Positions 1 to 7,530 of a DNA stretch of 24,991 nucleotides are shown here, in pieces. This DNA comes from an uncultured Blautia sp. (GTDB lineage: Bacteria; Bacillota; Clostridia; Lachnospirales; Lachnospiraceae): assembly GCA_937893675.1 (NCBI GenBank), contig CALBGI010000074.1:1-24991 (forward strand). The letters run 5' to 3'. The position numbers and the translations under genes are program-made. How positions within the stretch are numbered: position 1 is the stretch's first letter; every line of letters starts with the position of its first letter. The notes beneath the pieces were generated by a model. The model saw nothing but the letters and a program-made list of their open reading frames with translations. It had not been told where the DNA came from and did no database searches.

Positions 1-76
1 CCGCCTTTGCAGCGATCTCTGTGATCGGCTGCATGGTGCACTCCTGTGCGATCTCAATGTCGCTTTTGAATCCCAT
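1..76 (-). CDS. fhs: Formate-tetrahydrofolate ligase, N-terminal fragment
   Basis: Only the first 25 codons lie in the window; the gene runs off the left edge. The translated start is MGFKSDIEIAQECTMQPITE, matching the typical FTHFS opening (DIEIAQ...PITEIAAK). The family makes 10-formyl-THF from formate, THF and ATP in the cytoplasm and feeds purine synthesis and, in acetogens, the Wood-Ljungdahl methyl branch. The ATG at 76 has a good ribosome site (AAAGGAG, about 7 nt upstream). The leader carries a ZTP riboswitch with an intrinsic terminator, which independently supports the fhs call. Identity rests on about 25 residues plus the riboswitch. Confidence 0.85.
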   Translation of the reverse strand, partial: MGFKSDIEIAQECTMQPITEIAAKA

Positions 77-148
77 AATACGTTCTCCTTTCATTTGCAT
101 GGCTGCATGGCCATAGTCATCGTTGAGAATATTGTGTGTCCGTGTTTT

Positions 149-187
149 GCAAAAAAGGACAGTATCTGATATGCTCAAATACTGCCC
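149..187 (-). terminator. Riboswitch-controlled intrinsic terminator of fhs
   Basis: On the minus strand the 5' arm GGGCAGTAT, then TGA, a short loop and TCA, then ATACTGTCC, forms a long hairpin followed directly by TTTTTT (156-151). Its 5' arm re-uses the CTGGGCA end of the ZTP aptamer, so aptamer folding and terminator folding exclude each other. This predicts that ZTP binding permits read-through into fhs. Confidence 0.85.
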
Positions 188-258
188 AGACGGTCGGCTT
201 ACACAAGTTCCTGACTGCCCTGTGGTACGCTCCACTTTTTCCGTCAGTAATCAAGAAC
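181..258 (-). promoter_or_regulatory. ZTP (pfl) riboswitch aptamer upstream of fhs
   Basis: Read on the minus strand, the leader contains ACTGACGG (248-241), a GTGG/CCAC hairpin (235-222) and the diagnostic 3' block CCGACCGTCTGGGCA (197-183). The pfl/ZTP consensus has ACUGGCGG pairing with CCGCCUGGGCA; here one pair is changed on both sides (GACGG with CCGTC, 245-241 with 193-189), so the helix is kept by covariation. This class senses ZTP/ZMP, which accumulates when 10-formyl-THF is short, and switches on folate one-carbon genes such as fhs. The 5' boundary is approximate. Confidence 0.85.
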
Positions 259-276
259 TCCTCAATTGATAAAAAA

Positions 277-305
277 ATACTAACATGTTTTTGAAAGTTT
301 GTCAA
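277..305 (-). promoter_or_regulatory. Sigma-A promoter of the fhs leader
   Basis: Minus-strand TTGACA (305-300), a 17-nt spacer and TAGTAT (282-277) with an extended TG just upstream of the -10. The predicted start lies about 10 nt before the ZTP aptamer. Confidence 0.7.
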
Positions 306-365
306 GATTTTGTCAACTTTCAAATGAAACCTGTTGATTTTATAAAAATTTAATGACTGCATCAC

Positions 366-393
366 TTGCTATCTGATAGAAGTATGGTAGACT
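366..393 (+). promoter_or_regulatory. Candidate promoter of the HAAS-domain gene
   Basis: TTGCTA (366-371), a 16-nt spacer and TAGACT (388-393) lie about 75 nt before the gene start. Both boxes are imperfect, so this is only a candidate. Confidence 0.3.
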
Positions 394-468
394 GAAAGGG
401 AGAAAAATTACAGGATTACACGGAGTGTTCCGTGCATAAAAAATATCAAAAGTGAAATGGAGGCATGG

Positions 469-927
469 ATGAACAGAGCGCAGTTTCTTGAAGTTTTGAG
501 AAGTCAGCTTACCGGGAAGATGTACGCAGAACGGGTGGAAGCCCATTTGCGATATTATGAGGATTATATCCAGTCCCAGGTTCGAGGCGGCCGAAGCGAA
601 GAGGAGGTTCTTGAAGAGCTTGGAGATCCGCGGCTGATTGCCAGAACATTGCTGGATACGGACACATCTTCCGGAGAAGAAATATACGAAGAAGTATACA
701 CCAGTTCAGATTCCGGACATAACGGAGCATATTCCGAACAGGAGGGAGGACGAGCCCGGCATAGACAATATCGCCTGGATTTGACCACCTGGTACGGGAA
801 AGTGATAGTGATCGCAGTAGCCGCACTGGTTATTTTTCTGTTAGTAACGGTGTTGACTGCAGTTTTGCCCTTTCTCTTAATTTTCGCATTGTTGATGTTT
901 TTGATTTCACGTTTCCGGAACCGGTAG
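469..927 (+). CDS. HAAS-domain (DUF1700-like) membrane protein
   Basis: A 152-residue protein. Residues 1-60 (MNRAQFLEVLRSQL... ELGDPRLIARTLL) match the HAAS/DUF1700 helical domain, with the typical LG-P-IA signature. A polar, Glu/Ser-rich linker follows, then one or two hydrophobic segments near residues 105-147 ending in a basic tail (SRFRNR). HAAS proteins often pair with PadR-like regulators and are thought to be membrane sensors or regulators; no padR gene is visible next to this one, so it stands alone. The start at 469 was chosen over the in-frame ATG at 457 because GGAGG at 459-463 is correctly spaced for 469 and overlaps 457. A hairpin terminator overlaps its 3' end. Confidence 0.75.
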   Translation: MNRAQFLEVLRSQLTGKMYAERVEAHLRYYEDYIQSQVRGGRSEEEVLEELGDPRLIARTLLDTDTSSGEEIYEEVYTSSDSGHNGAYSEQEGGRARHRQYRLDLTTWYGKVIVIAVAALVIFLLVTVLTAVLPFLLIFALLMFLISRFRNR

Positions 928-960
928 GGAGATGCCTGCCGGATCCCGGGTTCTATTTTT
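918..960 (+). terminator. Probable intrinsic terminator after the HAAS gene
   Basis: GAACCGG (918-924) pairs with CCGGGTTC (946-953, one bulged G) and encloses a second possible hairpin, CCGGTAGG with CCTGCCGG (921-928 and 935-942). A T-rich tract (954-960) follows. The stop codon lies within the structure. The alternative folds keep confidence moderate. Confidence 0.5.
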
Positions 961-1042
961 TATCTTTTACTTCTGTGCAAAAATCTTATTAAAATCCCAC
1001 AAAATTTACAAACAGTTTTCAGGTAAAATTTCCATAGCAAAC

Positions 1043-1068
1043 AACTTGTATATATGTGCGTACAAGTT
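1043..1068 (+). promoter_or_regulatory. AraR-like operator in the araR leader
   Basis: Inverted repeat AACTTGTA - 10 nt - TACAAGTT. The right part, ATATGTGCGTACAAGT (1052-1067), matches the Bacillus AraR box ATTTGTACGTACAAAT at 13 of 16 positions. It lies 28 nt before the araR start and probably overlaps the promoter, implying autorepression relieved by arabinose. No second box is visible before araA. Confidence 0.65.
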
Positions 1069-1095
1069 ATATCATGAAATAAGGAGGAACAATTT

Positions 1096-2193
1096 ATGGC
1101 AGAATCCGGAAAGTCAAAATATTATGTGTTAATGGAGCAGCTGAAGGAAAGAATCATTTCCGGCAGCATTAAACCAGGGGAAAAGCTGCCGTCGGAGAAC
1201 GAGCTTTCCCGCCAGTATAATCTCAGCCGCCATACGGTGAGGAAAGCGTTGGCAATTCTGATCCAGGAGGGCTATGTGGAAGCCTTTCACGGAAAAGGGA
1301 CATTTTGTTCAGAAAAAGTCCGTCATACCAGAAAATCCCGGAATATTGCGGTAGTAACCACATATATTTCCGATTACATTTTTCCAAGATTGATACAGGG
1401 TATGGATCATGTGCTTTCGGAGGCAGGATACAGTATTATTCTGAAAAATACAGGAAACAGCCGTCAGAAAGAGGCAAAGTGTCTTGACGAGCTTTTGCAG
1501 AAAGATATTGACGGACTGATCATTGAACCGAGCAAGAGCCAGCTGTCCTGCCGTAATGAACACTTGTATAGAAATTTGGACAAATACGGAATTCCGTACA
1601 TCTTTATACAGGGGATTTATGCGGAGATGAAAGATTGTCCTCATATTTTGATGGATGATGAAAAGGGAGGGTATCTGGTAACAAAGTATCTGCTTGATCT
1701 GGGACACCGGAGAATTGTTGGAATCTTCAAGGCGGATGATGTTCAGGGGATCCAGAGGCATAATGGATATGTGCGGGCTTTGCAGGAGGCTGGAATTCTT
1801 TATGATCCTACGGATGTTATCTGGTTTCATACGGAAGACAGACGGCAGAAGCCGGCTGCGGCTGTGAATATCATGGCAAAGAGCCGGTCGTTGCCGGACG
1901 GAATTGTATGTTACAATGACCAGATCGCCGTTGTGGTACAGGAGACTCTGGAAAAAAGCGGCATTTGTGTTCCGGAGGATATTTCCATTACGGGCTATGA
2001 CAATTCTCTGTACGCACAGCGGGGCAGCGGAATTACCACGATTGCTCATCCGCAGGAACGTCTTGGGGCCATGGCTGCACAACTGCTTCTGGAAAAGATA
2101 AACGGTGTATCGGAGGGGGAGAGCAGGGTGGAACGGCTGATTGAACCGGAGCTGATCATCCGAGGCTCCTGCATGAAGAAAGCGGATAAGTAA
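1096..2193 (+). CDS. araR: Arabinose operon repressor AraR (GntR/LacI hybrid)
   Basis: A 365-residue protein. Residues 1-72 are a GntR-type winged helix (KYYVLMEQLKERI, then the recognition region ENELSRQYNLSRHTVRKAL and the wing HGKGTF). Residues 83-360 are a LacI/periplasmic-binding-like effector domain with IDGLIIEP, DDEKGGYL and a typical end (YDNS... TTIAHPQERLGAMAAQLLL). This architecture and length are those of AraR, which represses arabinose genes until L-arabinose binds. Start 1096 has AAGGAGG about 8 nt upstream. It lies 80 bp before araA with no terminator between, so araR-araA-kinase probably form one autoregulated operon. Identity is supported by the operator and the next genes. 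Confidence 0.9.
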   Translation: MAESGKSKYYVLMEQLKERIISGSIKPGEKLPSENELSRQYNLSRHTVRKALAILIQEGYVEAFHGKGTFCSEKVRHTRKSRNIAVVTTYISDYIFPRLIQGMDHVLSEAGYSIILKNTGNSRQKEAKCLDELLQKDIDGLIIEPSKSQLSCRNEHLYRNLDKYGIPYIFIQGIYAEMKDCPHILMDDEKGGYLVTKYLLDLGHRRIVGIFKADDVQGIQRHNGYVRALQEAGILYDPTDVIWFHTEDRRQKPAAAVNIMAKSRSLPDGIVCYNDQIAVVVQETLEKSGICVPEDISITGYDNSLYAQRGSGITTIAHPQERLGAMAAQLLLEKINGVSEGESRVERLIEPELIIRGSCMKKADK

Positions 2194-2273
2194 CCGGTTT
2201 AGATTTTGGGAAAACAGCTGCAATGCAGCGTAAAACAATCTTATATAATATAAAATATCAGGAGGATTTTAGC

Positions 2274-3773
2274 ATGAAAACAGGAAGAAATTACAAGTTT
2301 TGGTTTTGCACAGGTTCGCAGGATTTGTATGGAGAGGAATGTCTTCGCAAGGTTGCCGAGCACTCCCGCATTATTGTGGAGGAGCTGAACAAGTCCGGTA
2401 TGCTTCCCTTTGAAGTTGTATGGAAACCGACCCTGATCACCAATGAAGTTATCCGGAAAACTTTTAATGAGGCCAATGCAGATGAAGACTGCGCAGGCGT
2501 AATTACGTGGATGCACACCTTTTCTCCGGCAAAATCCTGGATTCTGGGCTTAAAGGAATTTCGAAAACCTCTGTGCCATCTGCACACACAGTTTAACCAG
2601 GAAATTCCGTACGATACTATAGACATGGACTTTATGAATGAGAACCAGTCTGCTCATGGCGGAAGGGAATACGGCCATATTGTCAGCCGAATGGGAATTG
2701 AGCGCAAGGTGATCGTGGGACACTGGGCAGACAAGAAGGTACAGGAAAGACTTGCATCCTGGATGCGCACTGCCATCGGTATTATGGAAAGCAGCCATAT
2801 CCGCGTGTGCAGAGTTGCAGACAACATGAGAAACGTAGCGGTAACGGAAGGAGACAAGGTAGAGGCGCAGATTAAATTTGGCTGGGAGATCGATGCTTAT
2901 CCGGTAAATGAGGTTGCGCAGTATGTACAGGATGTGAAAAAAGGAGATATTGAGGTTCTGGTCGAAGAGTATTATAATAAATATGATATTCTTCTTGAAG
3001 GACGCGACCCGGAGGAGTTCCGGCGTCATGTGGCGGTACAGGCAGGGATTGAAATTGGCTTTGAGAAATTTCTGGAGGAAAAAAATTATCAGGCAGTGGT
3101 AACCCACTTCGGAGATTTGGGAAGCCTTCAGCAGCTTCCGGGACTTGCAATGCAGAGACTGATGGAAAAAGGCTATGGGTTCGGCGCAGAAGGGGACTGG
3201 AAAACAGCAGCCATGGTGCGTTTGATGAAAATTATGACTGCCGGAATCAAGGATGCAAAGGGAACTTCTTTTATGGAGGACTATACATATAATCTTGTTC
3301 CTGGAAAAGAAGGAATTCTTCAGTCACATATGCTTGAGGTTTGCCCGACGGTTGCGGATGGAAAAATCGGCATCAAGGTTTGTCCGTTGTCTATGGGTGA
3401 AAGAGAAGACCCGGCAAGACTTGTATTTACATCCAAACAAGGCCCGGCTATCGCCACTTCCCTGGTTGATCTGGGAGACCGTTTCCGCCTGATCATCAAC
3501 GATGTAGAATGTAAAAAAGTGGAGAAACCCATGCCGAAGCTTCCGGTGGGAACTGCATTCTGGACACCGCAGCCGGATTTGGCAACTGGCGCAGAAGCCT
3601 GGATTTTGGCCGGTGGTGCACATCATACCGCATTTTCTTATGACCTGACTGCAGAGCAGATGGGTGACTGGGCGGCAGCGATGGGCATTGAGGCGGTTTA
3701 TATCGACAAGGATACCACCATTCGCAGCTTCAAGAATGAATTGAGATGGAATGAAGTTGCTTTCCGAAGATAA
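2274..3773 (+). CDS. araA: L-arabinose isomerase
   Basis: Converts L-arabinose to L-ribulose, the first cytoplasmic step of arabinose use; the enzyme needs Mn2+. The 499-residue length equals the usual family size. Recognisable blocks are FWFCTGSQDLYGEE (9-22), GFGAEGDWKTA with E306, FMEDYTY with E335, QSHMLEVCPT with H352 and AGGAHHTAFS with H450/H451; these correspond to the catalytic and metal-binding Glu/Glu/His/His set of the E. coli enzyme. The start at 2274 follows CAGGAGG with good spacing; the in-frame ATG at 2223 lacks a ribosome site and would add 17 residues unlike the family. It follows araR and precedes the FGGY kinase by 28 bp. Confidence 0.97.
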   Translation: MKTGRNYKFWFCTGSQDLYGEECLRKVAEHSRIIVEELNKSGMLPFEVVWKPTLITNEVIRKTFNEANADEDCAGVITWMHTFSPAKSWILGLKEFRKPLCHLHTQFNQEIPYDTIDMDFMNENQSAHGGREYGHIVSRMGIERKVIVGHWADKKVQERLASWMRTAIGIMESSHIRVCRVADNMRNVAVTEGDKVEAQIKFGWEIDAYPVNEVAQYVQDVKKGDIEVLVEEYYNKYDILLEGRDPEEFRRHVAVQAGIEIGFEKFLEEKNYQAVVTHFGDLGSLQQLPGLAMQRLMEKGYGFGAEGDWKTAAMVRLMKIMTAGIKDAKGTSFMEDYTYNLVPGKEGILQSHMLEVCPTVADGKIGIKVCPLSMGEREDPARLVFTSKQGPAIATSLVDLGDRFRLIINDVECKKVEKPMPKLPVGTAFWTPQPDLATGAEAWILAGGAHHTAFSYDLTAEQMGDWAAAMGIEAVYIDKDTTIRSFKNELRWNEVAFRR

Positions 3774-3801
3774 AGGAAAGACAGAATTGGGAGGAAAAAT
3801 T

Positions 3802-5406
3802 ATGGGTGTGAGCGAAGCGAAAGCATCAATTTTAAACAATCGGACAGCCCTGGGAATTGAGTTTGGATCAACAAGAATCAAAGCGGTGCTTGTCGATGAA
3901 ACCAATGCCCCTGTTGCATCCGGAAGCCATGACTGGGAAAACCGTTATGAAAACGGGATCTGGACCTACAGCCTTGAGGACATCTGGGAGGGGCTTCAGG
4001 ACTGTTATCAGAACCTGGCGAAGGACGTACAGAAAAAGTATGGTGTGGAGCTGGAAAGTGTAGGAGCCATAGGGATCAGCGCCATGATGCATGGGTATAT
4101 GCCCTTTGACAGAGAGGGGAATTTACTTGTACCTTTCCGGACCTGGAGAAACAACATCACAGCACAGGCAAGCGATGCGCTTATGGAGCTGTTCCACTAC
4201 AATATTCCACAGCGATGGAGCATTGCCCACCTTTATCAGGCAATCCTTAACGGGGAAGAGCATGTAAAGGACATCGACTACATTGCAACCCTGGAGGCTT
4301 ACGTACACTGGAAGCTCACAGGTCAGAGAGTGCTTGGAATCGGCGATGCAGCAGGCATGTTCCCCATTGATACGGAAAAGAAGGACTATAACCAGTCCAT
4401 GGTAGACAAGTTTGACGGTCTGGTGGCTCCGTACAGATTTTCCTGGAAACTGCGGGACATTATGCCGAAGGTGCTTGTTGCCGGACAGGACGCGGGATAT
4501 CTGTCAGAAGAAGGTGCGAAGCTTTTGGATGTGAGCGGAAAACTGAAAGCAGGAATTCCCATGTGTCCGCCGGAGGGAGATGCAGGTACCGGCATGGTGG
4601 CCACCAACAGTGTGGCGAGACGTACCGGAAATGTCTCTGCGGGAACCTCTGTGTTTGCCATGATTGTTCTGGAACAGGAACTGTCAAAACCATACAAGGA
4701 AATTGACATGGTAACAACTCCGGCAGGCGACCTGGTAGCAATGGCTCATTCCAATAACTGTACCTCTGATCTGAACGCGTGGGTCAGTGTGTTCAAAGAG
4801 TTTGCAGAGGCTATGGGAATGGAAGCGGATATGGACAAGCTTTTTGGAACTCTGTACAATAAAGCCTTGGAAGGAGACGCAGACTGCGGCGGACTTTTAT
4901 CCTACTGTTATTTTTCCGGCGAGCATATGACCGGCTTTGAAGAAGGACGGCCCTTGTTTGTACGTTCTCCGGAAAGCAAATTTACGCTGGCTAATTTTAT
5001 GCGTACAAATCTGTATACTTGTCTGGGAGCAATGCGTGTGGGCTTGAACATTCTTATGGAACAGGAACATGTAAAAATCGACAGGCTTCTCGGGCATGGC
5101 GGCCTTTTTAAAACAGAAGGTGTAGGTCAGCAGATTCTTGCGGATGCAGTGAATGCTCCGGTATCCGTTATGTCCACGGCAGGAGAAGGAGGCGCCTGGG
5201 GAATTGCTCTGCTTGCGTCTTATCTTATCAACAAGAAGGAAGGCGAAGCGCTCTCCAGCTTCCTGGATGAAAAGGTATTTGCGGGAAATGAGGGAATTTC
5301 CAGAAACCCGGATCCGACAGGTGTGGAAGGCTTTAACAAGTTTATGGAGCGTTACATGAAAGGACTTGGCATTGAGAGAGCGGCTGTAGAGAGCGGAATC
5401 TGGTAA
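3802..5406 (+). CDS. araB: FGGY-family sugar kinase, probable L-ribulokinase
   Basis: A 534-residue two-domain FGGY kinase. The N-terminal phosphate-binding block is ALGIEFGSTRIKAVLVDE, followed by GIGISAMMHGYMPFD-like sequence; the C-terminal domain shows NVSAGTSVFAMIV, LLGHGGLFKTEGVGQQILADA and GGAWGIALLA. By position after araA it should phosphorylate L-ribulose to L-ribulose-5-phosphate. It differs from the classical AraB type and belongs to the variant that follows araA in many clostridia, so substrate is inferred from context. Start 3802 has GGGAGG 7 nt upstream; the upstream in-frame ATG at 3751 overlaps araA and has no site. The next enzyme, araD, is not in the window. A strong hairpin terminator follows. 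Confidence 0.8.
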   Translation: MGVSEAKASILNNRTALGIEFGSTRIKAVLVDETNAPVASGSHDWENRYENGIWTYSLEDIWEGLQDCYQNLAKDVQKKYGVELESVGAIGISAMMHGYMPFDREGNLLVPFRTWRNNITAQASDALMELFHYNIPQRWSIAHLYQAILNGEEHVKDIDYIATLEAYVHWKLTGQRVLGIGDAAGMFPIDTEKKDYNQSMVDKFDGLVAPYRFSWKLRDIMPKVLVAGQDAGYLSEEGAKLLDVSGKLKAGIPMCPPEGDAGTGMVATNSVARRTGNVSAGTSVFAMIVLEQELSKPYKEIDMVTTPAGDLVAMAHSNNCTSDLNAWVSVFKEFAEAMGMEADMDKLFGTLYNKALEGDADCGGLLSYCYFSGEHMTGFEEGRPLFVRSPESKFTLANFMRTNLYTCLGAMRVGLNILMEQEHVKIDRLLGHGGLFKTEGVGQQILADAVNAPVSVMSTAGEGGAWGIALLASYLINKKEGEALSSFLDEKVFAGNEGISRNPDPTGVEGFNKFMERYMKGLGIERAAVESGIW

Positions 5407-5452
5407 AGCCAATGAAAATGCCTCTGTTATAATAAAAATACAGAGATAAAGG

Positions 5453-5500
5453 AAACAGGTGCGTACAAGCGACGAATTTAGCTTGTATGCACCTGTTTTA
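5453..5500 (+). terminator. Palindromic hairpin, copy A (bidirectional terminator between ara operon and prpR)
   Basis: CAGGTGCGTACAAGC (5456-5470) and GCTTGTATGCACCTG (5481-5495) form a 15-bp stem with one G-T pair and a 10-nt loop, extended by AAA/TTT and followed by TTTTA. It separates convergent araB and the PrpR-type gene, so it can serve both strands. A near-identical element lies at 16949-16993. A smaller hairpin, CTCTGT/ACAGAG (5422-5445), lies just before it. Confidence 0.8.
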
Positions 5501-5530
5501 CTGCCTGGAAATAGGAAAGAAACAATCACG

Positions 5531-7312
5531 CTATCTCTGCAACATGCGCCACAGTGTGGAACGACTGATTTTAAGCCGTTCCACAGCTTTGGATTTGTTC
5601 ATTCCTTCCTGTTCCAAAACAATTCGAACAATATCGTAGGTAATGTCATCCAAAGACTGATTCATATTTATCATTTCATAGCCGGGCAAGGTGCTGGAGG
5701 GGACTGCAGGAACCTCCTGTTTTAGCACCTGCTTTACAAGGTCGGAACTGATATAATAGTCAGGAGTGAGAACGATCAGCTGGCGAATCACTCTTTTAAA
5801 CTGGTCCAGGTTCTGTTTCCAGCTAAAGCTTTTGAGAAGTTCCATAGCATCAGGATCAAATCCTACAACTTGTTTGCCGAGTTCGATGTTTGCCTGGCTG
5901 ATATACAGGGTGGCAATACTTGGCAGATCTTTAATGCGTTCGCGCAGAGGCGGGAGGCGAAGAACCAGACTGGAAAGCACATTTTTCAAATACTGGCAGC
6001 TTGGTTTGAATTCATCCTCCGGATTGTTCAACGCGAGGGAAAAGATAAAACGGTTTCGTTTGCAGAAGTCATTTTGTTTTAAGCTGGAAAGAAATTTTTC
6101 TGAGAGAGTGTCGTTCAGCGCCTGAAGATTTTTGATATAAATCGTTGTATGCAGGTCATTAAAAGGAGAATTTATATTTTCCATAAGGTAATTCCATTTT
6201 TTTTGATTGGTCTGTTGACAGTCAATGATAAAAAAGGGGCGTTTGGCATATTCGCTGTGCTCATATAAATAAGAAGCGGCTTTGTCTTTGCCTGTCCCGG
6301 TTTCGCCCAGAATCAAAACAGGAAAGGAGGTTGGCGCATACTGCTCAAGCATACGACGGGTTTCACCGATAAAATTTGCACTGCCGTGAAAATCCGAAAC
6401 AATACCGGCAGCAGCATTCTTTTTTTCGTAAAGAGAAACACCGAGCTCATCTACGAGAACAGGTGCATCTTGAATATACAGATAAATGTACACGTACGCT
6501 TGTCCTCTCAAGGTTACGTGCCGCGAATACAGGGAGAAAGCCAGACTTCCCATTCGTTCTTCCAGCCGGAAACGCGGGTCTGCCAGAAATGAGGAAAGAT
6601 TATTTTCAACATAGGAAAAGAAGGTTTCGGTGACATTGCTGCGTTCCATGCTGCTGAAAATAAACTCTCCGTCCTGGGTGTATACAAAAAGAGACTCGCG
6701 GCTTTGTACAATTGCGGCTTTAAGCACCTGAATCTGTTCTTTATAGCTGTGAAAAAGCTGTGAAGAGCGGACGGCCTGTTCAATGGCACATTCTACACTT
6801 TCCCGACCCGAAGTGATCAGAATAAAATTCATGCCAAGTTCATAGGCAATGGAGGTTCCGACCATATCGCAGAGAATCATCTCATAACCCTTCTTGTGCA
6901 ATTCTTTAATTTCAGATTCAGCGGTAATATTTTCACCCAGAGTGACGATATCAATATCATATTTCAGTAAGTGGCAGAGCATTTTTGCGCAGTCTGTGAT
7001 GGCGGGATAACCGATGATGGCAAAACGCTGTGCATAATTTTCGGCCAGTTTAATGGTACGTAAAATATCATAAACTGAAATTTCCACTTCTACGACAGGC
7101 AAGCTGACGTTTGCGGCAAGCATTTTAGCAGTTCCGCCACGGGAAATGATAACGTCAAAATCGTCTAAATCATAAGATTTTGCAATATTTAGACCGTTCT
7201 CCAAATCACCGATATCAATGGTAAGTTCGATATCGTTTCTCTCTTTCGTGATTTCAGTCATTAATTCTTTTAATCCCTGATAAGGGGCAATTGCTAAAAT
7301 TCGAGTTTTCAT
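5531..7312 (-). CDS. PrpR-type transcriptional regulator with degenerate AAA+ domain
   Basis: A 593-residue protein. Residues 1-185 are a PrpR_N sensor domain (VIISRGGTAKML at 54-65, LPVVEVEISVYDILR at 71-85). Residues about 195-295 resemble a PAS-like region. Residues 313-530 are an AAA+ domain of the sigma-54-activator type with Walker A GETGTGKD (336-343) and RLPPLRERIKDLP. The last about 40 residues are a Fis-type helix-turn-helix (NKSKAVERLKISRSTLWRML). The GAFTGA loop that contacts sigma-54 is absent, and the Walker B position reads TIYIKNLQ rather than a normal DE motif. It is divergent from the TRAP/sugar-acid operon and is its likely regulator; the ligand is unknown. ATG at 7312 is preferred over GTG at 7321 because AAGGAG is correctly spaced only for 7312. 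Confidence 0.85.
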   Translation of the reverse strand: MKTRILAIAPYQGLKELMTEITKERNDIELTIDIGDLENGLNIAKSYDLDDFDVIISRGGTAKMLAANVSLPVVEVEISVYDILRTIKLAENYAQRFAIIGYPAITDCAKMLCHLLKYDIDIVTLGENITAESEIKELHKKGYEMILCDMVGTSIAYELGMNFILITSGRESVECAIEQAVRSSQLFHSYKEQIQVLKAAIVQSRESLFVYTQDGEFIFSSMERSNVTETFFSYVENNLSSFLADPRFRLEERMGSLAFSLYSRHVTLRGQAYVYIYLYIQDAPVLVDELGVSLYEKKNAAAGIVSDFHGSANFIGETRRMLEQYAPTSFPVLILGETGTGKDKAASYLYEHSEYAKRPFFIIDCQQTNQKKWNYLMENINSPFNDLHTTIYIKNLQALNDTLSEKFLSSLKQNDFCKRNRFIFSLALNNPEDEFKPSCQYLKNVLSSLVLRLPPLRERIKDLPSIATLYISQANIELGKQVVGFDPDAMELLKSFSWKQNLDQFKRVIRQLIVLTPDYYISSDLVKQVLKQEVPAVPSSTLPGYEMINMNQSLDDITYDIVRIVLEQEGMNKSKAVERLKISRSTLWRMLQR

Positions 7313-7363
7313 TTCTGTCACTCCTTATCTACACAAAAATTTTAAATTCTTATTTCTAATTGC

Positions 7364-7392
7364 ATCATACCTTATTTTGAGCTTTTCGTAAA
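7364..7392 (-). promoter_or_regulatory. Promoter of the PrpR-type regulator
   Basis: Minus-strand TTTACG (7392-7387), 17-nt spacer, TATGAT (7369-7364), about 50 nt before the start codon. It is a sigma-A type sequence; no -24/-12 sigma-54 promoter was seen here. Confidence 0.55.
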
Positions 7393-7439
7393 TTATAGAA
7401 TGTGTTTCAGAATAAAACAATAAAGAGATGCGGCGCAGG

Positions 7440-7468
7440 TTGGAAACGGAGAGAGTTCATGATACTAT
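7440..7468 (+). promoter_or_regulatory. Promoter of the TRAP/sugar-acid operon
   Basis: TTGGAA (7440-7445), 17-nt spacer, TACTAT (7463-7468) with an extended TG (7460-7461) before the -10. It sits about 60 nt before dctP. It is sigma-A-like, in agreement with the missing sigma-54 contact motif in the divergent regulator. Confidence 0.5.
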
Positions 7469-7530
7469 TGGACTATACAAAAAAGAAAAACAAAAGTGTT
7501 TAAAAATGAAACAATACAAGGAGGAACATT

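Noticed and set aside
932..1132. 66-codon plus-strand frame after the HAAS gene
   Set aside because: It overlaps the terminator, the AraR operator and the araR start, has no ribosome site, and its product is compositionally odd.
1309..2238. 309-codon minus-strand frame over araR
   Set aside because: It is antisense to a complete GntR/LacI repressor and has no family resemblance.
2200..2273. Separate promoter for araA (TATAAT-like sequence near 2242)
   Set aside because: The -10-like run lies in an AT-rich stretch without a -35 at proper spacing, and no terminator separates araR from araA.
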